Source: Stutzerimonas stutzeri (GTDB lineage Bacteria > Pseudomonadota > Gammaproteobacteria > Pseudomonadales > Pseudomonadaceae). From it: a DNA stretch of 64,000 bases. A program made the position numbers and the translations under genes. The stretch is from NCBI RefSeq assembly GCF_018138085.1, contig NZ_CP073105.1, forward strand, positions 1,860,001 to 1,924,000. The letters are read 5' to 3'. Below the pieces are notes generated by a model. It was not told where the DNA came from. It searched no databases and was given only the letters and a program-made list of their open reading frames with translations. This document shows, one piece after another, positions 47,064-56,674 of the stretch. Position 1 is the first letter of the stretch. Every line of letters begins with the position of its first letter.

Positions 47064-47522
47064 GGCGAAAACCGGACGCCGGACCTTGGCTTGGATGTCC
47101 TGGTGGTCAGTCGCTTGCCGCGTCTGCAGTTCAGCCGCTGTGGCATGGCCGAAGACGCGAGCGGCTGGTATCGGGGCAAGCCAGGTGCCAGCGGTTGCTT
47201 CGCAGGCTCAGCCCCGCTTGGAGCCTCGCCTATCCAAGGGGCCTGGCCGCGGATGGCCGACACGCCGTCCTTCGGATGGCGGTTTCAAGGCCTGGCTGCG
47301 TTACAAGCCGGCGTGCACTGCTGATGGAATGCAGGTGGCAAGGCGCAAGCGCATATTGGCGTTGCAGCGCGCTGCCGGGTAGCGAGTGGGTGCGGGCTCC
47401 GGCAACCCGGCAGGCCACTGATGACCGATCTGGCTCGCCATCGATCCGAGAAAGCGCGGATCAATGGATATTTGCCACGGCTCGGTGCGTCCGATGACGA
47501 CATGCCCTCAAGAGATGTCCTT
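47064..47522. other. Gene-free stretch between betA and chaA
   Basis: About 460 bp with several open frames but no recognisable protein, REP element or terminator. The frame of the following gene is open from 47421, but those 34 codons lack homology and membrane character. Confidence 0.45.
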
Positions 47523-48614
47523 ATGTTTCAGACCCTGAAAGACGAAGCCTTCCTCGTCGCCGCGCTCGTGATGGCGGGACTTGCCTATAGCCTCGAGGGC
47601 TATCTCGTTCACGGCGGCCGGGTGGCGGCGTTGGCGGCTACGGCTGTTCTGGTGCTGACCATCGTGCTGGCGTCGGTGCGGGTGGCGCACCATGCCGAGA
47701 TCCTTGCCGAAAAGGTCGGCGATCCCTACGGCACCATGATCCTCACCCTGTCGGCGGTGCTGGTGGAGGTGGTGATACTCGGCATCATGATGTCCCACGA
47801 GCCATCGCCAACGCTGGTGCGCGACACCATCTACGCGGCGGTGATGCTCGATCTCAACGGTATTCTCGGCCTCGCGGCGCTGTTGGGCGGGTTGCGCCAC
47901 GGCGAACAGCCCTACAACGACGATTCGGCCCGCACCTACAGCGTGATGATCCTGACGGCCATGGGCGTATCGATGGTGGTGCCGGAATTCATCCCGCGCG
48001 AGGACTGGCGCATGTATTCGGCGTTCACCATCGGCGCCATGCTATTGCTTTACGGTGTTTTCCTGCGCATGCAGGTCGGCGCGCACAGTTACTTTTTCAG
48101 CTACAGCTATCCGGAGAAGCGCAAACGCAAGAAGCAGCCGGACGCCGAGCACCCGCCGACCAGTCGCAGCCGTTCGATCATATTGCTCTGCGTCGGCGTG
48201 GTGCTGATCGGTGCCCTGGCCGAGGTGATGTCGCAGACCTTGAGCGTCGGCCTGAAGGGCAGCGGGGCACCGCCGATGCTCGCGGCGCTGGTGGTTGCAG
48301 CGATTTCGGCCAGCCCGGAAATTCTCACGGCCCTGCGCGCGGCCCTGGCCAACCGCATGCAATCGGTGGTGAACATCGCCCTCGGCGCCTCGTTGTCGAC
48401 AGTCATCCTCACCGTGCCGGTCATGGAAGCGCTGGCGCTGTATAGTGGCCAACCGTTTCAGATGGCGATGACGCCGGTGCAGACGGTGATGGTTTTCATC
48501 ACCCTGATCGTCGCGGCCATCAACCTCAACGACGGCGAGACCAACGCGATCGAGGGCATGACCCACTTCGTGCTCTTCGCCACTTTCATCATGCTTTCGC
48601 TGATCGGGCTCTGA
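47523..48614 (+). CDS. chaA: Calcium/proton (sodium/proton) antiporter, ChaA-type
   Basis: A 363 aa CaCA-superfamily antiporter close in length to E. coli ChaA (366 aa). It has about eleven transmembrane segments. The two alpha repeats are GTMILTLSAVLVEVVI and ISASPEILTALRAALANRMQ, with the conserved acidic residues. A charged loop (EKRKRKKQPDAEHPP) divides the halves. The start at MFQTLKDEAF is preferred (AAGAGA upstream). Confidence 0.88.
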   Translation: MFQTLKDEAFLVAALVMAGLAYSLEGYLVHGGRVAALAATAVLVLTIVLASVRVAHHAEILAEKVGDPYGTMILTLSAVLVEVVILGIMMSHEPSPTLVRDTIYAAVMLDLNGILGLAALLGGLRHGEQPYNDDSARTYSVMILTAMGVSMVVPEFIPREDWRMYSAFTIGAMLLLYGVFLRMQVGAHSYFFSYSYPEKRKRKKQPDAEHPPTSRSRSIILLCVGVVLIGALAEVMSQTLSVGLKGSGAPPMLAALVVAAISASPEILTALRAALANRMQSVVNIALGASLSTVILTVPVMEALALYSGQPFQMAMTPVQTVMVFITLIVAAINLNDGETNAIEGMTHFVLFATFIMLSLIGL

Positions 48615-48638
48615 AGCCCGTCAGCGTGACGGATTTTC

Positions 48639-49157
48639 ATGGACGTACGCATCTACCTCGCCGGCCCTGGCGTGTTCCGCGCCGATGCGCTAGAGCATGG
48701 CGAGCGACTCAAGGCGCTCTGCGCCGAGTTCGGCTTCATCGGGCTGTATCCCTTGGACAAGCAGGTGCCGCGCCATATCGTCGGCGCTCGCGAGCAAGCG
48801 GCCTGGATCTACCAGGCCAATCTCGACTTGTTGGAGCAGGCCGATGCGGTGATCGCCGACCTGAACTTCTTCCGCGGCGGCGAACCGGACAGCGGTACCA
48901 GCTTCGAAGTCGGCTATGCCGTGGCGCGTAGCAAGCCGGTCGTGGGCTATCTGGAGGGGACCGGCAGCTATGCCGAGCGCCTTCAGCAGCGCTTTGCGCA
49001 CCTGTGCGGAGAACCCGGCTTCGACTGCGACGGGTTGCTGCTGGAAGCCTTCGATCTGCCGCTGAACCTGATGCTGGCAGTGCCGTCGCAACTGGTCGTC
49101 GGTGGCCCTCGGGAGGCGATGCGCTGCCTGGCTGAGAGGCTCAGGGAGCATCGCTAG
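48639..49157 (+). CDS. Nucleoside 2-deoxyribosyltransferase family protein
   Basis: A 172 aa protein of the N-deoxyribosyltransferase fold. Motifs are RIYLAGPGVFR at the N-terminus, ADAVIADLNFFRGGEPDSGT, and the catalytic-type glutamate in SFEVGYA. Members exchange bases between deoxynucleosides or hydrolyse nucleoside monophosphates, so the exact reaction is open. It is convergent with a RutR-type regulator gene, which hints at nucleobase metabolism. Confidence 0.88.
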   Translation: MDVRIYLAGPGVFRADALEHGERLKALCAEFGFIGLYPLDKQVPRHIVGAREQAAWIYQANLDLLEQADAVIADLNFFRGGEPDSGTSFEVGYAVARSKPVVGYLEGTGSYAERLQQRFAHLCGEPGFDCDGLLLEAFDLPLNLMLAVPSQLVVGGPREAMRCLAERLREHR

Positions 49158-49211
49158 GCCCGCCGGGCAGATGAAGCTGCTGAATCGGTTTGGGTGGTGG
49201 CGCTTCGGGCA

Positions 49212-49877
49212 TCACGTCGGCGGGGTCAGGCCGCAACCTTTGAGGATGACCCGGATCAGCGTCTCGGTGCCGCGTGCGAAGTCGTCCTTGGTTACCCGGC
49301 GCTGGCCCGTGATGCGTCGGATCTGGTCGGAGAAATCGGCGTAGTGCTGGGTGCTGCTCCAGATCAGGAAGATCAGATGCATGGGATCGATCGGGTCCAT
49401 CTTGCCCGCATCGCTCCAGGCTTGCAGCACCGCCGCGCGACCGCGAAACCATTCGCGATAGTCCTCGTTGAAATGCTCCGAGAGGCATTCGCAGCCACTG
49501 ATGACTTCCATGGCGAAGATTTTCGAGGCCTGCGGCTGCTTGCGGGAGAACTCCATCTTGGTGCGGATGTAGGCGGCCAGTGCGGTAGCCGGGTCGTCCT
49601 CGACGGTGAGGTTGTCGAAGGCGTTGTCCCAGAGCTCGAGGATGTGCCGCATCACGTCGACGTAAAGCCCCAGCTTGCTTGTGAAGTAGTAGTGCAGATT
49701 GGCCTTGGGCAGTGCAGCACGCAGGGCGATCGCGTTCATGCTCGTGCCCTTGTAGCCATAGCGGGCGAACTCTTCCGCGGCCGCCGAGAGGATCAGCTCC
49801 TCGTTCTTCTGGCGAATCTTGCCGGTGCGTTTGCCGACGGTGGGCGTGTGGGTGAGCGTGGCGTCGAAGGTATTCAT
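49212..49877 (-). CDS. TetR-family regulator, RutR-like
   Basis: A 221 aa TetR regulator. The HTH includes GYKGTSMNAIALRAALPKAN, followed by LHYYFTSKLGLY. The ligand domain shares DPMHLIFLIWSSTQHYADF and PQASKIFAMEVISG with E. coli RutR, the uracil/thymine-sensing regulator of pyrimidine breakdown. AGGGA precedes ATG 49877. The genes it controls are not obvious here; the adjacent deoxyribosyltransferase is a candidate by context only. Confidence 0.87.
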   Translation of the reverse strand: MNTFDATLTHTPTVGKRTGKIRQKNEELILSAAAEEFARYGYKGTSMNAIALRAALPKANLHYYFTSKLGLYVDVMRHILELWDNAFDNLTVEDDPATALAAYIRTKMEFSRKQPQASKIFAMEVISGCECLSEHFNEDYREWFRGRAAVLQAWSDAGKMDPIDPMHLIFLIWSSTQHYADFSDQIRRITGQRRVTKDDFARGTETLIRVILKGCGLTPPT

Positions 49878-50091
49878 GGTCCGTTCCCTGTGCTGGCGAC
49901 ATCTCGGGTCCGATGCGCTTCCTAATGCTAGCGTAGGCGGCTGCGGCCGATTTTCCTCACGACAGGAACCAACCGCCACTCGGGTTACGGCGCGATGCGG
50001 GCCGCATGCCCGCCATGGCCGGTATTGAACGGCGTCCGTTTTCTGCCTGCCAACCGGCCGCGAGCGCGGACTGGACATCTTCACAGCCTAT

Positions 50092-50115
50092 GGCAGAGCC
50101 TTGGACGGCTCTGCC
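50092..50115 (-). terminator. Stem-loop downstream of rimO
   Basis: The perfect 9-bp inverted repeat GGCAGAGCC/GGCTCTGCC with a 6-nt loop lies 14 bp beyond the rimO stop. There is no clear T-run, so termination strength is uncertain. Confidence 0.55.
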
Positions 50116-50129
50116 TGACGGGCTGCCCC

Positions 50130-51452
50130 TCAGATGGTCTCGGCCCAGAGATCGTACTCGTCGGCGTTGGTTACCCGGACCCAGACCTTGTCGCCGGGCT
50201 GCAACGGCTGTTCGCTGTCGACATAGACCATGCCGTCGATCTCCGGGGCGTCGGCGTAGGAGCGGCCGATCGCGCCGTCTTCATCGACTTCGTCGATCAG
50301 TACTTCGATTTCCTGACCGATCTTGCGCTCCAGGCGAGCGGCGCTGATCGCCTGCTGGTGGGCCATGAAACGATCCCAGCGCTGCTGCTTGACCTCGTCC
50401 GGTACCGGCTCCAGGTCCAGCGTCTCGGCTGGCGCGCCCTCGACCGGGGAGTACTGGAAGCAACCGACGCGGTCCAGTTGCGCCTCGGTGAGCCAGTCGA
50501 GCAGGTACTGGAAGTCCTCCTCGGTCTCGCCGGGGAAGCCAACGATGAAGGTCGAACGGATGGTCAGTTGCGGGCAGATCTCGCGCCACTTCTTGATGCG
50601 CGCCAGGGTCTTGTCCTCGAAGGCCGGACGCTTCATAGCCTTGAGCACTTTCGGGCTGGCGTGCTGGAAGGGAATGTCCAGGTAGGGCAGCAGCTTGCCC
50701 TCGGCCATCAGCGGAATCACGTCGTCGACGTTCGGGTACGGGTAGACGTAGTGCAGACGCACCCAAACGCCCATGCTCGACAGCGCCTGGCAGAGCTCCA
50801 GCATGCGCGTCTTGACCGGTTGGCCGTTCCAGAAGTCGGTCTTGTACTTCATGTCGACACCGTAGGCGCTGGTGTCCTGGGAAATCACCAGGATCTCCTT
50901 GACCCCGGCCTTGACCAGGCGCTCGGCCTCACTGAGCACATCGCCCACCGGGCGGCTGACCAGCTTGCCGCGCATGGAGGGGATGATGCAGAAGCTGCAG
51001 GTGTGGTTGCAGCCTTCGGAAATTTTCAGATAGGCGTAGTGGCGCGGGGTCAGCTTGATGCCCTGCGGCGGCACCAGGTCGACGAAGGGATCGTGATCGA
51101 TATTCGGCGGCACCACTTCATGTACGGCGTTGACCACCTGCTCGTACTGCTGCGGGCCGGTGACGGCCAGCACGCTGGGGTGCACGTTGCGGATGCTGTC
51201 TTCGGCCACGCCCATGCAGCCGGTGACGATCACCTTGCCGTTCTCGGCAATGGCTTCGCCGATGGCATCCAGCGATTCGGCCTTGGCGCTGTCGATGAAA
51301 CCGCAGGTGTTGACCACCACCACGTCGGCGTCCTGATAGGTGGGCACGATCTGGTAACCCTCCATGCGCAGCTGAGTCAGGATGCGTTCGGAGTCGACGG
51401 TTGCCTTGGGACAACCCAAGCTGACGAACCCGACTGTTGGCGTTTTGCTCAT
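50130..51452 (-). CDS. rimO: Ribosomal protein S12 methylthiotransferase RimO
   Basis: A 440 aa radical-SAM methylthiotransferase that modifies Asp88 of ribosomal protein S12. The N-terminal cluster domain has Cys in SLGCPKA, NTCGF and TGCMG. The radical-SAM motif is [15 protein letters not shown] domain occupies the last 65 residues. The start at [13 protein letters not shown] is fixed by homology. Confidence 0.97.
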   Translation of the reverse strand: MSKTPTVGFVSLGCPKATVDSERILTQLRMEGYQIVPTYQDADVVVVNTCGFIDSAKAESLDAIGEAIAENGKVIVTGCMGVAEDSIRNVHPSVLAVTGPQQYEQVVNAVHEVVPPNIDHDPFVDLVPPQGIKLTPRHYAYLKISEGCNHTCSFCIIPSMRGKLVSRPVGDVLSEAERLVKAGVKEILVISQDTSAYGVDMKYKTDFWNGQPVKTRMLELCQALSSMGVWVRLHYVYPYPNVDDVIPLMAEGKLLPYLDIPFQHASPKVLKAMKRPAFEDKTLARIKKWREICPQLTIRSTFIVGFPGETEEDFQYLLDWLTEAQLDRVGCFQYSPVEGAPAETLDLEPVPDEVKQQRWDRFMAHQQAISAARLERKIGQEIEVLIDEVDEDGAIGRSYADAPEIDGMVYVDSEQPLQPGDKVWVRVTNADEYDLWAETI

Positions 51453-51622
51453 CGACAATGACCTCGAAACAGCGCATGAAAAAGGCGCGCGAGTATACAG
51501 AGCTGGATATTTTTTAGCCATGTCGGCCGTCGTATGTGCGAGCGGGTCGGGAGCGTCCCGTTATAAGCGATTCGGGCATGTGGGTGTTGTCGACGCGGCC
51601 GGGGACGCCCAAGCGCGCCGTG

Positions 51623-51757
51623 CTACAGGCTCAGTTCGAGTAGCGCTGGCTGGTCTTCCGGGCCGGTGCCATGGCGATATTCGCTCGGGGTGCAGCCCAC
51701 GAATTGCTTGAACGCCCTGGCGAAATAGGTGCGGCAACCGCGCAAGATCCACCAGAT
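51623..51757 (-). pseudogene. C-terminal remnant of an AraC-family regulator
   Basis: On the minus strand, a short frame reads CRTYFARAFKQFVGCTPSEY followed by a Gln/Leu-rich end and a TAG stop. This is the last part of an AraC/XylS DNA-binding domain (second HTH plus tail). Upstream, the same frame loses family similarity within about 8 codons and then runs into the 3' side of the cyclase gene, so the N-terminal 80% or more is missing. It appears to be a gene remnant left by deletion. Confidence 0.7.
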
Positions 51758-51796
51758 CGCCAACGGCTCCTAGCGCTGCTGACCGGCGTTGTCGGC

Positions 51797-53386
51797 TCAG
51801 CCCTCGCCTGGTTCCGCAGTGTTGAGATCGGCGATCTCGGAACGATTACGGCCGTGCTGCTTGGCCCGGTAGAGGGCGCCGTCGGCCAGTTTGAGGACGC
51901 GTTGCACGTCAGCGTGGTGGCTGGGCCAGACGGCGATGCCCAGGGAAATTGTGATATGGCCGACAGGGGCGACCTCGTCCTGCTCGACGCAAAGGCGCAA
52001 ACGCTCGGCGACCCGCAAGGCCGATTCGATGTTGGTGTTCGGCAACAGCATCAGGAACTCCTCGCCACCGCTTCGGCAGAGCACGTCAGCGTCTCGCGAG
52101 CAGGCAGCCATCAGCTGGGCGAGATGCCGAATGACCTGGTCACCGACATCGTGCCCATGGTTGTCGTTGATGCGTTTGAAGTGGTCGATATCCAGGGCGA
52201 CCACCGCGAACGAATGGTCGGCGGCGCCGAGCGCCTCCAGCGCGAGCGACAGGCCGCGGCGGTTGTACAGGCCGGTCAGCGGGTCCGTCTGTGCGTCGAG
52301 GTGGAGTTTGCCGATGCGTTGGTGCAGCAGGTTGATGCCCAGTTTCAGGGCGCGCTTGAGTTGTGCGGCTTCGAAATACCAGGAGCGGATCCGCTGGATG
52401 CGCTCTGCGCTGGTGGGTGCGTCCATCTCGCCCGCGCTCTTGGCCAATTGCCAGAGCGGACGCGAGATCAGCCCGGACAGCAGCCAGACGCCGAGGAAGG
52501 TCAGCAGGGCCAGCGGGGTGGTCTGGCGCAGCACTTGGAGCATCAGGCCATCGAGCGGGTGCAGAGTCGCGGCGGTGGGGCGTTGCGCGACGATGCCCCA
52601 GCGGGCGGTCGGCACCGCCGCGAAGCCGGCCAGCATGTCCTGGCCCTGGCTGTTTATGACACGCTGGCTGCCTGATTCGCCGCTGATCACGCGGTCGATG
52701 ACGGTGTTTTCGCCCACCAGGGTACCGACGCGCTGGGGATCGGGGTGGTAGAGCAACCGGCGGCGCTGGTCGACCGCGTAGAGATAGGAGCCGTCCTTAT
52801 AGAAATGTTCGCCGAGCATGCTGCTGAGAATATTCGGCTCCTTGAGGCTGATGATGCCGCCGACGTAGCCGAGATAGGTGCCTTGCTTGTCGACGATCGG
52901 CTGCGAAACCGAGATCACCAGCGTGCCGATGGCCGAGACGTACGGATTGCTGATCAAGGGCCTGCGTTCGCGCAACGCTTCACGTGCACCGGGCGAGTCC
53001 AGGGTGTGGCCGACCAGCGCCAGACCGGTCGGCGAAACGGCGCGAATGATGCCGTTTGCATCGGTGACCACGACGCTGTTGAAGCTGTTTGTTTGCAGGC
53101 GCAGCCGTTCGGTCTCGCTGCCGAGCGTATCGGCGTCGAAGCGTTCGGCGAGGATCCTGGCGCTGTACCCGAGCTGCTGTTGCAGCGTGGCGAAGAAGCC
53201 TTCGGTGCCGACCGCGAGCTTGACGGCATAGGCCCTGTTGGCTTCGAGGGTGCTTTGGATGAGCGATTCGCGCTGGACCTGATAGCTGGAGTAGAAACTG
53301 ATGCTCAGCATGATCAGGCCGCTGAAGATTGCCAGCACCACGATCAGCCGCCGCAGGTCTACGCGAAACAATGAAGCAAAAGACAT
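51797..53386 (-). CDS. Diguanylate cyclase with dCACHE-type sensor domain
   Basis: A 529 aa membrane sensor cyclase. The first transmembrane helix is at residues 12-33, an extracytoplasmic double CACHE-like domain spans about 40-280, the second helix lies at about 288-308, then a short HAMP-like linker and a C-terminal GGDEF domain. The active site is GGEEF (440-444), intact. The inhibitory I-site RDAD (431-434) has the correct 5-residue spacing. It should make c-di-GMP in response to an external small molecule. It is divergent from the KaiC-like gene. Confidence 0.92.
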   Translation of the reverse strand: MSFASLFRVDLRRLIVVLAIFSGLIMLSISFYSSYQVQRESLIQSTLEANRAYAVKLAVGTEGFFATLQQQLGYSARILAERFDADTLGSETERLRLQTNSFNSVVVTDANGIIRAVSPTGLALVGHTLDSPGAREALRERRPLISNPYVSAIGTLVISVSQPIVDKQGTYLGYVGGIISLKEPNILSSMLGEHFYKDGSYLYAVDQRRRLLYHPDPQRVGTLVGENTVIDRVISGESGSQRVINSQGQDMLAGFAAVPTARWGIVAQRPTAATLHPLDGLMLQVLRQTTPLALLTFLGVWLLSGLISRPLWQLAKSAGEMDAPTSAERIQRIRSWYFEAAQLKRALKLGINLLHQRIGKLHLDAQTDPLTGLYNRRGLSLALEALGAADHSFAVVALDIDHFKRINDNHGHDVGDQVIRHLAQLMAACSRDADVLCRSGGEEFLMLLPNTNIESALRVAERLRLCVEQDEVAPVGHITISLGIAVWPSHHADVQRVLKLADGALYRAKQHGRNRSEIADLNTAEPGEG

Positions 53387-53643
53387 GGGCTTTTATTGCC
53401 GGTCGTAGTAAGGGTCGACGTGCATGGTAGGGCGTTTGCAAGGACGGCTCCACACCAGCGGCGAGTTAATCGACAACCGAACAGGCTCGATGACTGCCGC
53501 GAGGCCGCAGTTACGTTGGCTGCGGACCCGCTCGGGTATGTGCCGAACACCGGGGCGTGAACGCTGCCAAACTGAAGGCCCGGCAACGATAATCGCGCCC
53601 ACCTTTGTTAGGATGGCCGCATTGATTTGAACGGATAGCTGCT

Positions 53644-55122
53644 GTGATCGATAGCCAAACTTCATCGCCAACGAGCTCTGCCCATGTTCCGACTGGCGTT
53701 CCGGGACTCGACGCGGTGCTCAAGGGCGGGTTGTTGCCGCGAGCGGTCTACATCGTCCAGGGCGGGCCGGGCGAGGGAAAGACCATTCTGGCCAACCAGA
53801 TCTGCTACAGCTGGGCGGCCCGCGGCGAGCGCTCGCTGTACGTCACCTTGCTGGCTGAGACCCACCATCGCCTGCTGCGCCACCTGCAGAACATGTCGTT
53901 CATGGACAACCGCTATGCAGGCACCTCGGTGATCTACGAAAGCGCGTTCGACATCCTGCGCACGGATGGGCTGGAAGGCATCCTTCGCTACCTGACGCGC
54001 AACGGCAAGCGCCAGAATCCCTCGCTGATCGTGATCGACGGGCTCTTCGCGCTGGAAGAAAACGCGGCCTCCGAGCGGGTGTTTCGCGAGTTCATCAATG
54101 ACCTGTCGGTCTACGCGGACGTGGTCGGCTGCACCGTCCTGCTGCTGACAAACAGCAAGCGTGACGCCGGTAGCCCGGAGTTCACCATGGTCGATGGCTG
54201 GCTGACCCTGGGCAGCGACGAGGATCATTTCCGCACCTATCGCTACCTGCAGGTGCGCAAGTTCCGCGGCAGCGATTTCGTCTCCGGCCGGCACATGACG
54301 TCCATCACCGAGGATGGGTTCCGGGTGTTCCCGCGACTCGAGGCCGTCACCGCAGACCAGGCTTCGGCACCGATGCGCGAACAACGGCTGAGCACGGGCG
54401 CCGATGGGCTGGACCAGATCATCCGTGGCGGCATTCCGTACTCCTCGACGACATTGCTGGTCGGGCCGACGGGGGTCGGCAAGACGACCCTGGGCCTGAG
54501 CTTCATCTGCCAGAGCAATGCGCAGGAACCTGGCCTCGTCTTCGGCTTTTACGAGGATGCGCATCGCCTGCGTCGTCGCGCCAGCGCCTTGGGCCTGGAC
54601 CTCGACGGGTTGATCGACAAAGGGCTGGTCGAAGTGATTCATCGATCACCGACCGAACTGCTGCAGGACCAGTTGGCCGAGGACATTCTCGAAGCGGTTC
54701 GCAGGCGCTCGGTCAAACGCTTGTTCATCGATGGCGTCGATGCGTTCAAGCAGGCGGCAATCAACACCAATCGGCTCGGTCGCTTCTTCAGCACCTTGAC
54801 CGCCATTCTTCGCAGTGAGGGTGTGACCACGGTGTTCACCGCCGAGCTGGCGGAAATCGTCGGTGGTGACAGCGGCCTGCAGTTCCCGGCGGTATCGGCC
54901 ATCGCCGAAAACATCCTGCTGCTGCGTTATGCCGAACTCGAATCGCGACTCTACCGAACACTGGCCATATTGAAGATGCGGGAAAGCGACTTCGAGCCCT
55001 ATGTGTTCGAGTTCACCTTGGGGGAGGGTGGTTTCAGGCTGGGGCGGCGCATGGAGCATACCGAAGGCGTCGCGATCGGCCGACCGCATCGCCAGGCTCC
55101 GCCAGGGGGCGAGGATGTCTAG
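53644..55122 (+). CDS. KaiC-like double RecA-domain ATPase
   Basis: A 492 aa protein with two tandem KaiC/RadA-like ATPase domains. Domain 1 has Walker A GGPGEGKT (40-47) and Walker B SLIVIDG (127-133). Domain 2 has Walker A GPTGVGKT (274-281) and Walker B LFIDGVD (360-366). The Ser/Thr phosphorylation pair of cyanobacterial KaiC is not obvious. No kaiA or kaiB is nearby. The start is GTG with a weak RBS. The 3' end overlaps the response-regulator gene by 8 bp, implying translational coupling and a signalling partnership. Confidence 0.9.
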   Translation: MIDSQTSSPTSSAHVPTGVPGLDAVLKGGLLPRAVYIVQGGPGEGKTILANQICYSWAARGERSLYVTLLAETHHRLLRHLQNMSFMDNRYAGTSVIYESAFDILRTDGLEGILRYLTRNGKRQNPSLIVIDGLFALEENAASERVFREFINDLSVYADVVGCTVLLLTNSKRDAGSPEFTMVDGWLTLGSDEDHFRTYRYLQVRKFRGSDFVSGRHMTSITEDGFRVFPRLEAVTADQASAPMREQRLSTGADGLDQIIRGGIPYSSTTLLVGPTGVGKTTLGLSFICQSNAQEPGLVFGFYEDAHRLRRRASALGLDLDGLIDKGLVEVIHRSPTELLQDQLAEDILEAVRRRSVKRLFIDGVDAFKQAAINTNRLGRFFSTLTAILRSEGVTTVFTAELAEIVGGDSGLQFPAVSAIAENILLLRYAELESRLYRTLAILKMRESDFEPYVFEFTLGEGGFRLGRRMEHTEGVAIGRPHRQAPPGGEDV

Positions 55123-55534
55123 GGAAGGGCAGGATGCGCTGGCGCCACTTGTGCTGCTGGTCGAGGACGAGCTCGGCCTGAGCAAACTGATGGTGATGAT
55201 TCTCGAGGACGAGGGCTATCGTGTCGCTACCGCGAGCAACGGGGCGCAAGGCTTGCGCATGCTCGAGCAGGAAAGGCCCGCCTTGATCATCACCGACTAC
55301 ATGATGCCGGAGCTCGACGGTGCCGAAATGGTTCGTGCCATTCGCCGTAACCCTGCCTATGACGGCGTTCCGATCCTGATGATGAGCGCTGCGCTGACTC
55401 AACAGATTCCGGGGCGCGACCTGGTCGATGAATTCCTGCCGAAAGGCACCGGGCTCGCCCCGCTGATCGATGCTGTGCGACGCCTGACCGGCGAAGGTGC
55501 TGGCAGCGCCGAGTCAGACACGCCGGACCCTTGA
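55115..55534 (+). CDS. Single-domain response regulator
   Basis: A 139 aa stand-alone receiver domain. The acidic pocket lies at Glu17-Asp18-Glu19 (LLVEDE), the phospho-acceptor is Asp61 in IITDYMMPELDG, and the conserved Lys is in FLPKGTG. There is no output domain. It starts inside the end of the KaiC-like gene (GGCGAGG upstream). A partner histidine kinase is not encoded in the window; by context the receiver may regulate, or be regulated by, the KaiC-like ATPase. Confidence 0.9.
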   Translation: MSREGQDALAPLVLLVEDELGLSKLMVMILEDEGYRVATASNGAQGLRMLEQERPALIITDYMMPELDGAEMVRAIRRNPAYDGVPILMMSAALTQQIPGRDLVDEFLPKGTGLAPLIDAVRRLTGEGAGSAESDTPDP

Positions 55535-55556
55535 ACCGCGACCATCCGACGCTGGC

Positions 55557-56627
55557 TCAGGCAGGGGTGATGAAGTCCGTTTCACTCCGACGCCTATCTC
55601 CGCCCGGCAGATAGCGTTTCAACTGCAGCGCCGGCAACTCGACGAAATGCCAAGACAGCGCGGCCACGGCAATGCTCGCCGCGAGGCTGATCGCCATGAA
55701 GGTACCCAGCGAGAGTTGCGCATCGAACGCATGCATCAGCCACTGCTGGATTGGAAAGCTGAAGATGTAGATGCCGTACGAGAAATCACCGTATCGGCCG
55801 AATCTCGACAGCCGCGGTATCGGCAGGTGGGCGAGATAAATGGTCAGGTAAGGCAGCGTCAGCACGTGAATGTATGGCCATAGCTCGGTTCTTGCGCTGA
55901 GCAGCGACACCACCAGCATGCCCAGCGCCACCTTCCAGTTCCACGGCAGGATTCGGCGATACAGATACAAGGCCGAGCCAAGGAAGAAGAATATGCCCAG
56001 CCGCGTCGTCTTGCGCAGCAGGTCGCTCTCGAGGCCAAGCCCCGGTATCAGGTAGAAGTGAATGAACATGAGGGCCAAGGGCACCGCCAGCACCGCGACT
56101 CGGCCAATGAGTCCGATCAGCCCCAGCAGCATCAGCGAGGTGTACATCAGGACTTCGTAGGGCAAGGTCCAGACCGACCCATTGACCGTATCCGGAAACG
56201 GATTTTCGGTGAACACTCCGGGCAGATGAAACTGAGTGACCAATGCCATATTGCCGAGGAAGCGCAGTGTCTGGCTGTGCAGCACGTAGTCCTTCAGCGG
56301 CATGCCGGTTACCAGCGGCCCGACGACCAGAACGGTGAGCAGCACCGACATGCACAGCGCCGGGAATATGCGCAGTGCGCGCTTGGCCGCGAAGTCCAGC
56401 ACGCTGCGGCTGTTCAACCATGAGGCAGCGATGAGAAACCCGCTCATCACGAAGAACAGGTTCACCGCGATGTCGGCCGTATCCACCGACCCGGTGAACC
56501 GCCGCATCGGTTCGGTGGCACCGGCACCGGAAAGCCAGTAGCAGTGGCCAAGGACGACGGCGCAAGCTGCGGCGAATCGCAGAAAGTCGAAATTGTTCGC
56601 GTCACGTTGCAGGGAAGTGACATCCAT
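55557..56627 (-). CDS. Acyltransferase 3 family membrane protein
   Basis: A 356 aa integral membrane acyltransferase (OafA/PslL/WecH class) with about ten hydrophobic segments. The N-terminal block NNFDFLRFAAACAVVLGHCY contains the conserved Arg and catalytic His, and the VNLFFVMSGFLIA motif is intact. The start at MDVTSLQRD has GAAGG 8 nt upstream. As the last gene of the leftward Psl-like cluster it probably acetylates or otherwise acylates the polysaccharide. Confidence 0.88.
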   Translation of the reverse strand: MDVTSLQRDANNFDFLRFAAACAVVLGHCYWLSGAGATEPMRRFTGSVDTADIAVNLFFVMSGFLIAASWLNSRSVLDFAAKRALRIFPALCMSVLLTVLVVGPLVTGMPLKDYVLHSQTLRFLGNMALVTQFHLPGVFTENPFPDTVNGSVWTLPYEVLMYTSLMLLGLIGLIGRVAVLAVPLALMFIHFYLIPGLGLESDLLRKTTRLGIFFFLGSALYLYRRILPWNWKVALGMLVVSLLSARTELWPYIHVLTLPYLTIYLAHLPIPRLSRFGRYGDFSYGIYIFSFPIQQWLMHAFDAQLSLGTFMAISLAASIAVAALSWHFVELPALQLKRYLPGGDRRRSETDFITPA

Positions 56628-56674
56628 AGGCAATGCCTTCGATAAAACGGGTAGGGCGTAAGCCGCCAAGGCGG

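Noticed and set aside
47026-47382. Small open frames after betA
   Set aside because: Several overlapping frames of random composition with no RBS or conserved feature; left as gene-free stretch.
49212-49877. Initially considered as BetI for the nearby bet genes
   Set aside because: The ligand domain matches the RutR pattern (STQHYADF) and the gene is over 2 kb away beyond two unrelated genes.
51671-52675. 334-codon plus-strand frame over the diguanylate cyclase
   Set aside because: It is antisense to a clear GGDEF protein and no motif is visible.
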